From Gallionella sp. (GTDB lineage: Bacteria; Pseudomonadota; Gammaproteobacteria; Burkholderiales; Gallionellaceae), in assembly GCA_003134595.1 (NCBI GenBank), contig PLBS01000068.1, forward strand, positions 1 to 44,219: DNA of 44,219 bases, read 5' to 3'. How positions within the stretch are numbered: position 1 is the first letter of the stretch; each line of letters starts with the position of its first letter. The notes beneath the pieces were generated by a model. That model was given only the letters and a program-made list of their open reading frames with translations, searched no databases and was not told the DNA's origin. Both the position numbers and the translations under genes were made by a program. Below, piece by piece: positions 35,471 through 44,219 of this stretch.

Positions 35471-37033
35471 TCAGGGCACACTGATACCGGCCTGCAAGAC
35501 GAGGCCGGTTAATGCGGCGAGGTTGATGTTCGCATTGCCGCTCAAATCAACCGTTATCGGTTGACCAGCAGCGCATGAGCTGGGATTGCCCAAACTGACG
35601 CCGCCGCTAAGAATGTTGCAATACTTTCCCGGCGCGAGCCCCGTAACAAAATTATTCGATAAAGATACAGTTTCACGGTTGATTACAACAAAGCCCTTTC
35701 CATCGCGCGAAAAAGCGATCGCATTCGCGCCGTTATCCCACCAATTCGTTTGCGGCGTCCCGGCTACGGCGCGGCGAAAGGCAATCATGTTGGCGATGAC
35801 CTGATCGCGGTGTTCGCACACCCACTGGGGAATGGCCGCAACTTCAAGGCTTGCGGCGCAACCTGGCCCAGTTGCAGGCGGCCCGGCATCAATACCTGCC
35901 TGGGTAGTTCGATCAAAGGCGTAACTCGACATGACAGAGGGATAACCATAGGGCTGCGCCAGCATCCAGATATTCGCCAGCCGGTAGATCGCCCCGTCAC
36001 GATAGGAGATGCCACCGGAGCGCTGAGTATCATGGTTCTCCAGGAAGACCACGGCCTTGTCGGAGGGCATGATGCCCCACGCGGATTCGGAGAACTGATT
36101 TCCCGGCGAACCGTTTGGATTGAGCTGAGCCAGGTATTGCCCGCCAGTGCCAAGGAACTTGTCGCCGACGCCACGGAATTTGAATTCAGTGATATCCGCC
36201 GCACCGCCCGAGCTATAGCCCAGCCCAAAGTAGTCATGCGCCTTGACCGCCTCGCCGCCATAGTCGATCACCTCGGCAAAGTAATACGGCAAGGGTGCCA
36301 GCGTTTGATTGACCTTGGTTAGTATGCCATTCAATTCCACCGGCTGGATATGCTTGGCCGCATCGATCCGGAACCCAGCCACACCGAGCCGCGCCAAGCC
36401 CACCAGATAATCGGCAATCTTCTGTTGCACCGAGGCAGAGCCGGTGTTGAGGTCTGCCAACCCAACCAACTCGCAGTCCTGTACATTGGCAGCACTCTGG
36501 TAATTGTTTACCGAACACGGACTGTGAAAATCGCTTTGCGTCATATAGAGATTGGGATAATGGTACTTGCTATAGAAAGTGTTATTACTACCGGTGCCGG
36601 AGCCTGCGGTCATATGGTTGATGACAGCATCGACGTAGATGTCGACACCGGCGGCTTTGCAGCGGTTCACCATATCTATGAATTCGGCTCTGGTTCCGGA
36701 GCGGCTCTGGTCTATGCTGTAGCTGACGGGCTGATATCGCGTCCACCACTGCGAACCCAGAATATCTTCCTGCGGTGGTGAAACCTGTGCGGCTTTGAAG
36801 CCCTTCGGCCCGAGCTGGGTTTCGCATTCGTTGGCAACGTCGTTCCATGACCACTCAAAGAGGTGAACGAACACGTCTCCTGCCGCCGCATGGCCGCTAG
36901 CACGATAGGTTGCATCAAGCACCGGCCGGCTGGTTGCCAGCCCACCACCTCCACCGCCACTGCAAGCGGTCAAACCAAGGCAGGCGACACATGCCACTAT
37001 CAGGAAACGTTTTAACAGAATGAGTGTTCGCAT
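35471..37033 (-). CDS. Secreted/lipoprotein alpha-amylase (GH13)
   Basis: Lipobox LGLTACS; VDIYVDAVINHM, GFRIDAAKH, FAEVID, FLENHDTQR. Confidence 0.93.
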   Translation of the reverse strand: MRTLILLKRFLIVACVACLGLTACSGGGGGGLATSRPVLDATYRASGHAAAGDVFVHLFEWSWNDVANECETQLGPKGFKAAQVSPPQEDILGSQWWTRYQPVSYSIDQSRSGTRAEFIDMVNRCKAAGVDIYVDAVINHMTAGSGTGSNNTFYSKYHYPNLYMTQSDFHSPCSVNNYQSAANVQDCELVGLADLNTGSASVQQKIADYLVGLARLGVAGFRIDAAKHIQPVELNGILTKVNQTLAPLPYYFAEVIDYGGEAVKAHDYFGLGYSSGGAADITEFKFRGVGDKFLGTGGQYLAQLNPNGSPGNQFSESAWGIMPSDKAVVFLENHDTQRSGGISYRDGAIYRLANIWMLAQPYGYPSVMSSYAFDRTTQAGIDAGPPATGPGCAASLEVAAIPQWVCEHRDQVIANMIAFRRAVAGTPQTNWWDNGANAIAFSRDGKGFVVINRETVSLSNNFVTGLAPGKYCNILSGGVSLGNPSSCAAGQPITVDLSGNANINLAALTGLVLQAGISVP

Positions 37034-37083
37034 TGTTTTTTCTCCTCCACTCTACCGTTTACTCGGGAAAGCAAATTAAGACA

Positions 37084-37956
37084 TCAAGGAATCGGGTAGC
37101 CCATCGCGTCTTCGAGCAACTCAAACCACAACTGACGATCGAGCACAATATTCTGAGCATCCACCAACTCCCGGATGTGCGGCAGTTTGCCTGAGCCTAT
37201 CACCGGGCAGATACGGGCAGGATGGCGCAACAGCCAGGCGATAGCCAATTGCTCACGTGTCACACCCAATTCATGCCCCAGGCGAGACAAGGTACGGCTC
37301 AGGGACGTTTCTTCATGCTGTTGAGACAATCGCCCACCCGCAAGCGGCGACCAGGCTTGAGGCGTCACTCTCAACCTTTGACACTGATCCAGTGTGCCAT
37401 CGAACAAACTATCCAGATGCAAAAGCGAGACTTCGACCTGATTGATCTGCAGCGGCTCGCCCAGGCGGCTTTGCAGCAATTCGAGTTGATGTGGCAGAAA
37501 GTTGGACACGCCAAATCCCTCCACTTTGCCAGCGCGTTTGAGTCGATCAAACGCATCGGCGATCTCATCCGCATTCATCAGCGGATCCGGGCGATGGATC
37601 AACAAGAGATCAAGCTTTTCGACGCCCAGACAAGCCAACGAATTTTCTACCGAAGCGATAATGTGCTCACCACTGGTGTTGTAGTGTTTGACACGATGCG
37701 CGGGTCGAGCCGGTGTCACGAGAGCGATTCCGCATTTGCTGATCAGCTTGATTCGTGATTTAAGCGCGGGATTGGCTTGCAGCGCCGCGCCAAACATCGA
37801 CTCACATTGATAGTCGAAATAGATGTCGGCCACATCAAACGTGTCGATGCCGAGATCGAGGCAAGCGCTGACCAGACCGGCCACTTGCTCCGCACTCATG
37901 TCCCATTGACCGATACGCCAAAGGCCCAGAATCAAGCGTGAGTTGGCAGTACTCAT
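37084..37956 (-). CDS. Aldo/keto reductase (YdhF-like)
   Basis: RLILGLWRIGQW, GIDTFDVADIYFDYQCE, LDLLLIHRPDPLMNADEIADAFDRLKRAGKVEGFGVSNF. Confidence 0.92.
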   Translation of the reverse strand: MSTANSRLILGLWRIGQWDMSAEQVAGLVSACLDLGIDTFDVADIYFDYQCESMFGAALQANPALKSRIKLISKCGIALVTPARPAHRVKHYNTSGEHIIASVENSLACLGVEKLDLLLIHRPDPLMNADEIADAFDRLKRAGKVEGFGVSNFLPHQLELLQSRLGEPLQINQVEVSLLHLDSLFDGTLDQCQRLRVTPQAWSPLAGGRLSQQHEETSLSRTLSRLGHELGVTREQLAIAWLLRHPARICPVIGSGKLPHIRELVDAQNIVLDRQLWFELLEDAMGYPIP

Positions 37957-37993
37957 GCTCTACTCGTTTGGTGGATCACGCTGGCTGGAACAA

Positions 37994-39709
37994 TCAATTC
38001 ATTACCTCCAGCAAGACTGTACCTTGGGCGACGAGGCTCACCACACCGGCAGCCACCTTGACATCAATCCCGCTATAGGCGTCGCGTAGCATCTCACCAT
38101 CCTTGAATACTCCCGCCACCGGGATGGTGACCGCACCGCTGGCCTTGGGCACGGCCACCACCCTGTCAGCGCCCCAGACGCGACTAAACGTATAAGGAGC
38201 GTCGCCGAGCTTTTGGTGCGCACCCCGCGCCAACGCCACATGGCGAATGCGGAACTGACCAAGCTTTTGCCAGTGGGCCAGCACCACAGCATCGGCGTTG
38301 GACCAGTTCATGTCGGAGCGGGTAGCTTGCTGCGGATCACCCGAAGTTGCCGGCCCTGCAGGTCTGGCTGTTTCGTCGCCATAGAAAATTTGCACGCCAC
38401 CAGGGGCAAGCAGCAGCGCGCTACCGGCATCGATCAGTCGATCGCGCGGATACAGTTTCGTGTCATGCGAGGAAAGGTAGGACAAGACATCAAAGGACTT
38501 GCCATTGCCTCGGCCGGCGGTGAGCCGGTCGGCGTAATCCGCATAAAGCTGATCCAGTGCTGCCGAATCCTCCAGCTTCTGATCCTGAAAATCGAAGTTC
38601 AGCAAGCTGTCAAAACCGTTATCGAAGTAGGCATCGCGCTCTACGCCATGCGGAAATACCTCGCCGACCATCCAGAACGGAGCATCGTCGATCTTCTTGG
38701 CCGGATTTCTGGCTTTCCAATCGGCGAGCGCCGCTGTACCTGCTTTCTTGAGCTCAAGCCACGCGGGCAGTTCGACATGTTTGGCGGTATCGCAACGAAA
38801 GCCGTCGATTCCGTAATCGCGCACCCAGTCGGTCAGCCACTTGACCAGATAGCCGCGCACGGTGGTATCGGGCAGATCGGCGGCAGCCGTGTCCTTCTTG
38901 CGCTCTTTCAAAAAGAACGGAAGCTTGACCGGCTCGGTACTCTCGGTGCGGAAGTCCGGCAGATAAGCCAACTGCCTGGTCAAGTCATCGCCGCCACCCT
39001 CGGGGTAGCCGGGCAAGCCGGCGCGCACCCAGGCTCCTCCCCACCATTTTCCAAAGTCATAATTGTTGTAATCAATCTGGTTGTGATAATTCTTGATCGT
39101 ATAGTTTTCCCATCCCTTCCAAAGCAATTCGGGCAAATACTCCGACAGCGTCTGGATGTCGGCATAACCGGGATGATTCATCACAATATCAAACAAGACC
39201 CGGATGCCCTGCGCGTGGGCGGAATCAACGAAGTCGCGCAGCTCTTCCGGGGTGCCCATATTCTGGTCAAGCCTGGTGTAATCGAGGGCGTAGTAGCCGT
39301 GATAGGCATAGTGCTTGAATTCAGCGTTGCCGCCCTGCACCCAGCCGTGTATTTGCTCGTAGGGGGCGGTAATCCATATAGCGTTCACTCCCAGTTGCTT
39401 GAAGTAACCGGTTTTTAATTTGTCAGTCAAACCCGCCAGATCACCACCGTGGAAGGTGCCGATTTCTTGTTTGCCGTCCTTCTCACGACCATAACTTTGG
39501 TCATTCGCAGGATTTCCGTTGTAGAAACGGTCGGTCATTGCAAAATAAATAATGGGGTTGTCAACAAAGCTGGATACAGTCGGTGTTACTGGTTTTCCCT
39601 GCGAAGAAACAGACGCAGTCGGCAACGTCGTTGCACAAGCTGCCAAGAGAGTTGCCAGCAAGCCAAGACAAGTAAAACGCAGCGGATTCACCATGGGATG
39701 GAATACCAA
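37994..39709 (-). CDS. Lipoprotein alpha-amylase (GH13, MalS-like)
   Basis: Lipobox TLLAACA; IYFAMTDRFYNGNPAND, IRVLFDIVMNHPG, GIDGFRCDTAKHVELP, GEVFPHG, LSSHDT. Confidence 0.92.
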   Translation of the reverse strand: MVFHPMVNPLRFTCLGLLATLLAACATTLPTASVSSQGKPVTPTVSSFVDNPIIYFAMTDRFYNGNPANDQSYGREKDGKQEIGTFHGGDLAGLTDKLKTGYFKQLGVNAIWITAPYEQIHGWVQGGNAEFKHYAYHGYYALDYTRLDQNMGTPEELRDFVDSAHAQGIRVLFDIVMNHPGYADIQTLSEYLPELLWKGWENYTIKNYHNQIDYNNYDFGKWWGGAWVRAGLPGYPEGGGDDLTRQLAYLPDFRTESTEPVKLPFFLKERKKDTAAADLPDTTVRGYLVKWLTDWVRDYGIDGFRCDTAKHVELPAWLELKKAGTAALADWKARNPAKKIDDAPFWMVGEVFPHGVERDAYFDNGFDSLLNFDFQDQKLEDSAALDQLYADYADRLTAGRGNGKSFDVLSYLSSHDTKLYPRDRLIDAGSALLLAPGGVQIFYGDETARPAGPATSGDPQQATRSDMNWSNADAVVLAHWQKLGQFRIRHVALARGAHQKLGDAPYTFSRVWGADRVVAVPKASGAVTIPVAGVFKDGEMLRDAYSGIDVKVAAGVVSLVAQGTVLLEVMN

Positions 39710-39730
39710 TTAATTATCAGCAAATAGAAA

Positions 39731-39750
39731 CGCCCAGCATGAGCTGGGCG
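39731..39750 (-). terminator. Hairpin downstream of the CBM41-like gene
   Basis: cGCCCAGCatgaGCTGGGCg, weak T-rich tract on the minus strand (tttctattt). Confidence 0.65.
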
Positions 39751-39766
39751 CAATAATTATTGCTGA

Positions 39767-40207
39767 CTACTTCGCTGAACTGGCCTTTGTCGCTTCTTCT
39801 TTGCTCCTGTAGATTGCCGGGCTTCCTGCGTTGATCCAGACCTCGGCACCTTTATTTGCATCGTAGCTCATATCCGTTCCACCTTGCTCCTTGGTATCGC
39901 CCTTGTGAATGATGTAGTTCACGACCTTGGTCTCGCCAAATTTACTCAGCGGAAAGTGCCAATACACGCCGAAGCTATCACAGCCAGTGGGCATGCGCGG
40001 AATGAACCAGTTGGTAATGCCGATGTTGGGTGATTTCCATAGATGCACGCCCCAATCGTCATACTTGCCGTCCGGACGGTTGTAATGGATGCCCGCCTGA
40101 CCGTCGGGAAGCGGCACGTCTTTACAATCGGCAGCAACGGCAGAAAAGCTGGTAACGGTGAAGGCTACAACCATTGCAGTCTTGATGAAATCAATCTTGT
40201 TCAACAT
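39767..40207 (-). CDS. Secreted stand-alone CBM41/pullulanase-associated (PUD)-type domain protein
   Basis: Signal peptide ending SAVAA; IHYNRPDGKYDDWGVHLWKSP, TGCDSFGVYWHFPLS, VNYIIHKGDTKEQGG, AEVWINAGSPAIYRS are the PUD signature layout. Confidence 0.85.
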   Translation of the reverse strand: MLNKIDFIKTAMVVAFTVTSFSAVAADCKDVPLPDGQAGIHYNRPDGKYDDWGVHLWKSPNIGITNWFIPRMPTGCDSFGVYWHFPLSKFGETKVVNYIIHKGDTKEQGGTDMSYDANKGAEVWINAGSPAIYRSKEEATKASSAK

Positions 40208-40282
40208 GTGATTCTCCTTGGTTGAGGTTGGTACTTCTTCAAAATGGATCGCGCTCCATAGCCTGCAGCACAGCCAAAGGCG

Positions 40283-41173
40283 CTAACCCTTTACTCCACC
40301 GGTGGTGAGACCGGAAATCATCCACTTCTGGGCGAACAGGAAAACTACGGTAATCGGCAAACCCGACAAAATCGCCGCAGCAGCAAAATCTCCCCACAGA
40401 TATTTTTGCGGATAGAGATAATTCTTTACACCAACTGCCAGTGTGAGATTGTCCGTGCTTTTCAAGAGTATCGACGCAACCGGATACTCATTGATTGCGC
40501 CAATAAATGCCAACAAAAACACCACCATCAAAATCGGCACTATGATAGGCAACAGCACATAACGAAACGCCTGGAATGCCGTTGCACCATCCACTTTGGC
40601 AGCTTCTTCAATTTCAACCGGAACAGTTTCAAAATATCCCTTGATGAGCCAGATATAGACGGCAATTCCTCCGGTATAGGCCAAAATCAGGCCACCATGG
40701 CTTTCAATTCCCAGCCAGGGCACATAATTTCCGATCCGGTCAAAAATTGTGTAAATTGCAACAAGTGCAAGCACGCTCGGGAACATCTGCAAAAGCAAAA
40801 GTCCGTTCAGCATGTAGTTTTTGAACAGGAACTTCATGCGGGCAAAGGCATATGCGCATGTGGTCGATAACACCACGAGAATCAATGCCGAAAGCGAAGC
40901 GACTTTCACCGAATTCCATAACCAGAGCAAGACCGGAAACTGCGGCTCCAACAATGCCCCGTCTGCCCCTTGATAGGAAAATCCAAATGCCAACGCCCAA
41001 TGCTCCAAGGTAAAGGTGTGTGGAATAATGCTGCCAGTCGCAAAGTTGCCTGGCCTGATGCTGATCGAAAAAATCATCACTAATGGAAACATGATCAGGC
41101 AAATAAAACCGATGATCGCAATATGAGCGAGCACTACCCTCCAACGATGCGATTTATCAAGCACAATAGCCAT
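40283..41173 (-). CDS. malG: Maltose/maltodextrin ABC permease MalG
   Basis: [29 protein letters not shown] loop; C-term [15 protein letters not shown]. Confidence 0.95.
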   Translation of the reverse strand: MAIVLDKSHRWRVVLAHIAIIGFICLIMFPLVMIFSISIRPGNFATGSIIPHTFTLEHWALAFGFSYQGADGALLEPQFPVLLWLWNSVKVASLSALILVVLSTTCAYAFARMKFLFKNYMLNGLLLLQMFPSVLALVAIYTIFDRIGNYVPWLGIESHGGLILAYTGGIAVYIWLIKGYFETVPVEIEEAAKVDGATAFQAFRYVLLPIIVPILMVVFLLAFIGAINEYPVASILLKSTDNLTLAVGVKNYLYPQKYLWGDFAAAAILSGLPITVVFLFAQKWMISGLTTGGVKG

Positions 41174-41220
41174 GTAACCTCTCCTTATGTGGCACCTTCA
41201 AAAATCCGGGCTTCATTTCA

Positions 41221-42777
41221 TCAACGTGCTTGCTGCGCGTTGACCTTGGTCAACCGCATATTGATCAATGACAGAACTGCCACCATCAAAAACAGTACGG
41301 TAGAAATCGCCGCAGCAAGGCCGAAATTTGCCCCCGAGTCTTCGAAGGCGATCCGGTAGGTAAACGACACCAGCAAATCCGTTGAACCCGCCGGCACTTT
41401 TGTATCCAGGAAATCAGGGCGTCCACCGGTCAGCAGTATTATCAACATCACGTTATTGAAGTTGAAAGCAAAACTGGAGATCAGCAATGGCATAAGCGGT
41501 TTGGCAATGAGCGGCAGGGTTATCTTGAAAAAATTGGTAAAGGGTCCAGCACCCGCAATCGCAGAGGCTTCATAGAGATCAGACGGGATGGCCTTGATCA
41601 GCCCCATAGATACCACCATCATGTAGGGAAAGCCCAACCACGTGTTCACGATAAGCAACATGGATTTCGCCAGAATCGGCGTGGAAAACCACGATGGGTG
41701 CAGGCCGAACAGCATCTCCAGTATCTGATTGATTTCACCGGTATTCTGATTGAACAAACCCTTGAATATCAGAATGGAAATAAACGCTGGTACCGTATAG
41801 GGGATAAAGAACATCGTCTGGTAGAAAGCACGGCCTCGCAATGCTTCCCATTCCATCAGTACCGCCAGAACAATACCAACACTGAACGCAAAAAGTACGG
41901 TCAGCCCGGCGAAGGTAACCGTCCACACAAAAATCCGAAAAAATGGCTGACTGAAGGACGCATCGGAAAATATCTTGGTGTATTGCGACCATCCCACCTG
42001 TGTCGTAAATCCGGGAGTCAACTGCTCACCTGACGACGTTTCGAAATAGCCGGTTTTCTTATTGGCGGTTAACACCGAATTATCCTGTTGGTTGGTCAGC
42101 GACCCGTCAGCATTCGCTTTATAGAGTTTGCTGACAGCACCATACTGGCGCAAACCGGTCACACTCAATAGATGTCCATTCGGCAACTGGAAGGACACCA
42201 ATTTGAGATTCGGCAGATAACTGATAAGTACTTTCGTGTCGACAGGCTCGGCAAGAGGCGCATCGCCGGCAACTGGGGCGTTGGCTTCGACAATAATCGG
42301 TCCCTTATATAGTGCCAAGGGAGGGCTGACAAACACGTCGCCCTGCTCGTCCTCTAATCTGACGCGAAAAGCGTGACCATCGCGATGCAGGGTGAAAGCA
42401 TAACTTTGCCCCCCTTCGACCATATAGGTCTGCCCAAGAAAGTACTCAGTTGCACGTTCGAAGGTCAGCAGGTTCCTTGAACTGTAATTGGTAAAACTGA
42501 TGGCAAAGGTATACACGATCGGAAACACGACAAACACCAGTGTCGCCATAAGCCCTGGAAATAAATAGCGATATGAATATGCGCGGGAGGATGTATAGAC
42601 AAACACGCCGAATGCCAATACGGCGAGGCAAACCAGCGCCAGAATGAACTGGCCCGCCATGTAGACTTTGGCCACTACGTATAAGCCAAATATCACGACT
42701 ACGGCAGAGACAAGTTGCTGGCCAATTTTTTCCAAACTGCGACTCATACTTCCTTTCACCCTTTGTGAACTTGTCAC
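41221..42777 (-). CDS. malF: Maltose/maltodextrin ABC permease MalF
   Basis: 518 aa with large periplasmic insertion; EASAIAGAGPFTNFFKITLPLIAKPL EAA loop; start uncertain (GTG-type start or Met at 42747). Confidence 0.94.
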   Translation of the reverse strand: MTSSQRVKGSMSRSLEKIGQQLVSAVVVIFGLYVVAKVYMAGQFILALVCLAVLAFGVFVYTSSRAYSYRYLFPGLMATLVFVVFPIVYTFAISFTNYSSRNLLTFERATEYFLGQTYMVEGGQSYAFTLHRDGHAFRVRLEDEQGDVFVSPPLALYKGPIIVEANAPVAGDAPLAEPVDTKVLISYLPNLKLVSFQLPNGHLLSVTGLRQYGAVSKLYKANADGSLTNQQDNSVLTANKKTGYFETSSGEQLTPGFTTQVGWSQYTKIFSDASFSQPFFRIFVWTVTFAGLTVLFAFSVGIVLAVLMEWEALRGRAFYQTMFFIPYTVPAFISILIFKGLFNQNTGEINQILEMLFGLHPSWFSTPILAKSMLLIVNTWLGFPYMMVVSMGLIKAIPSDLYEASAIAGAGPFTNFFKITLPLIAKPLMPLLISSFAFNFNNVMLIILLTGGRPDFLDTKVPAGSTDLLVSFTYRIAFEDSGANFGLAAAISTVLFLMVAVLSLINMRLTKVNAQQAR

Positions 42778-42855
42778 CGGCTCGGAAAAATCGACTATTC
42801 GAAGATGTCAGGATAATCGATTCGTCCGAGCCTTCCCGCTAGGGACGACTCCAAT

Positions 42856-42885
42856 GAGGGCGGCGGATGACAATCCGCCGCCCTC
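42856..42885 (-). promoter_or_regulatory. Strong 12-bp-stem hairpin immediately after malE, before malF
   Basis: GAGGGCGGCGGA-tgacaa-TCCGCCGCCCTC, 4 nt after the malE stop; no T-tract. Confidence 0.85.
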
Positions 42886-42889
42886 AAGC

Positions 42890-44068
42890 TTACTTGGTGG
42901 TCATGCGCTTTGCTGCGTTATCCAAAGCCTCTTTAGGCGTTTGACGACCGTTGGCGAGATTACCCAAGGCCGGTGCCATAGACGACCAAAAACGCCCCAT
43001 CTCAGGATTGTTCGGCATCGGGTGGCCGGCAGCAGCCGATTCCATGGTTGCCTTGATGGCGGGATCGTTCTTAAGTTTTTCAAAGTAAGCCTTGTTGGCT
43101 GGCACACCCAATGGCGTGGCGGCATTCATCGCCTCCAGGCCTGGTAAGGTCAGCAAGTTCTTTTCCAGGAATTCAACCGCCAATTCCTTGTTTACGCTGG
43201 AATGGTTGATCATGCAACCCAGGACACCGATGAATGGAGCTGCCGGCTTGCCTGCCACGGAGGGAATCGGTGCGACCCCAAAGTTGATCTTCGACTTCTT
43301 GAGGTTGTCCCATGCCCAAGGGCCGTTGATCATCATGGCGACGTTGCCGCTATTCACCCCAGCCTCAGTATCAGAACCGGATGTATCCTCGGGAACGATG
43401 CCTTCCTTGACAAATTTAGCCAGCAGTTCAGCGCCCTTGATGGCGCCTGCATTGTTCACGCCAGAATCGGTTGCATCATACGAACCATCCGGCTTCTGCT
43501 TGTATGGGTAACCGCCATTTGCTGCCAGCAGCGGCCAGGTGAAGTAGGTGTTCTGGTACTCCCAAAGAATGGCGCTTTTGCCCCGTGCCTTGAGCTTTTT
43601 ATCCAGCGCCGGAATTTCTTCCATGGTCTTGGGTGGCTTGGGGACCAAGTCCTTGTTGTAGATCAGCGCGATGGCTTCGATTGAAATCGGGTAAGCCCAA
43701 ATTTGGCCATTCATGGTGAAGGCCTTCCATGCCATCGGATCGATCTCGTCCTGGAATTTCTTGGACGGCTTGACAGGGTCAATCAGACCCGCGGCGATCC
43801 ATTCGCCGGCACGATCATGGGGCCAACACCAAATATCGGGGCCTTTGCCGGCTGCGGCGGCTTGCTGAAATTTTCCGGGGGCATCTTCGGGGTGCTCAAC
43901 AATCACCGGCACGCCGGTCTTCTTGGTGAATTCATCGCCGACCTTTTGAATACCTGCGTATCCCTTGTCGGCATTGATCCAGAGCGAGAGTTTGCCCGGC
44001 TCTGAGGCATGAGCTGTGCAAAAGACTGTGGCCAATGCAAGCGCTACGATTTTTTTGTTCGAAGTCAT
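42890..44068 (-). CDS. malE: Maltose/maltodextrin-binding protein MalE
   Basis: Signal peptide MTSNKKIVALALATVFCTAHA; LSLWINADKGYAGIQKVGDEFTKKTGVPVIVEHPEDAPGKFQQAAAAGKGPDIWCWPHDRAGEW; start corrected to 44068. Confidence 0.95.
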   Translation of the reverse strand: MTSNKKIVALALATVFCTAHASEPGKLSLWINADKGYAGIQKVGDEFTKKTGVPVIVEHPEDAPGKFQQAAAAGKGPDIWCWPHDRAGEWIAAGLIDPVKPSKKFQDEIDPMAWKAFTMNGQIWAYPISIEAIALIYNKDLVPKPPKTMEEIPALDKKLKARGKSAILWEYQNTYFTWPLLAANGGYPYKQKPDGSYDATDSGVNNAGAIKGAELLAKFVKEGIVPEDTSGSDTEAGVNSGNVAMMINGPWAWDNLKKSKINFGVAPIPSVAGKPAAPFIGVLGCMINHSSVNKELAVEFLEKNLLTLPGLEAMNAATPLGVPANKAYFEKLKNDPAIKATMESAAAGHPMPNNPEMGRFWSSMAPALGNLANGRQTPKEALDNAAKRMTTK

Positions 44069-44219
44069 GATTATTCCCTTCAGTGAGTGATTTTCAAATA
44101 CTGTCGTACTGCTTGTTAATACCTTATTGCAGGAACTACACGGTTCTAACCCGCCGGAATGCCGCCCCGGCTTCATTAAACAGGTAGCACCGGCCTGGCG
44201 GCAGATGCACGCTGATTTT

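Noticed and set aside
38213-39418. 401-aa plus-strand ORF
   Set aside because: Antisense to the MalS-like amylase with intact catalytic motifs; shadow ORF.

Overview
The window is gene-dense bacterial chromosome. Gene content suggests a betaproteobacterium, possibly Nitrosomonadales/Gallionellaceae-like; this is inference only. Blocks in order: MacB-type ABC permease; PaaK/CapK-like ligase; VOC protein; methyltransferase; a minus-strand RND efflux plus MCE/Mla-type lipid-transport run; DUF6279-type lipoprotein; glcD-glcE-glcF plus an alanine/serine-glyoxylate aminotransferase; a small AT-rich two-gene island; AEC transporter; GDCCVxC-type zinc ribbon; thrC-cupin-hom-alaA; GGDEF/EAL protein; Mth938-like; MoxR-DUF58-transglutaminase; queD; tRNA-Ser(UGA); SHOCT-type protein; and a starch/maltodextrin locus (two GH13 amylases, aldo/keto reductase, stand-alone CBM41-like protein, malG-malF-malE). 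The strongest non-gene signal is a family of exactly 50-nt stem-loop elements (4 copies at 3 loci) with conserved arms, a variable central hairpin and compensatory base changes. It sits among several other palindromic/MITE-like families that fill many intergenic gaps, some apparently nested. Other leads: an MCE-operon ABC ATP-binding subunit that has lost every ATPase motif I can locate, a truncated second RND pump reduced to its C-terminal tail and overlapping a methyltransferase start, and a MITE-like element whose terminal repeat appears to supply the glcF ribosome-binding site. No CRISPR array, transposase, phage or classical defence system was seen.
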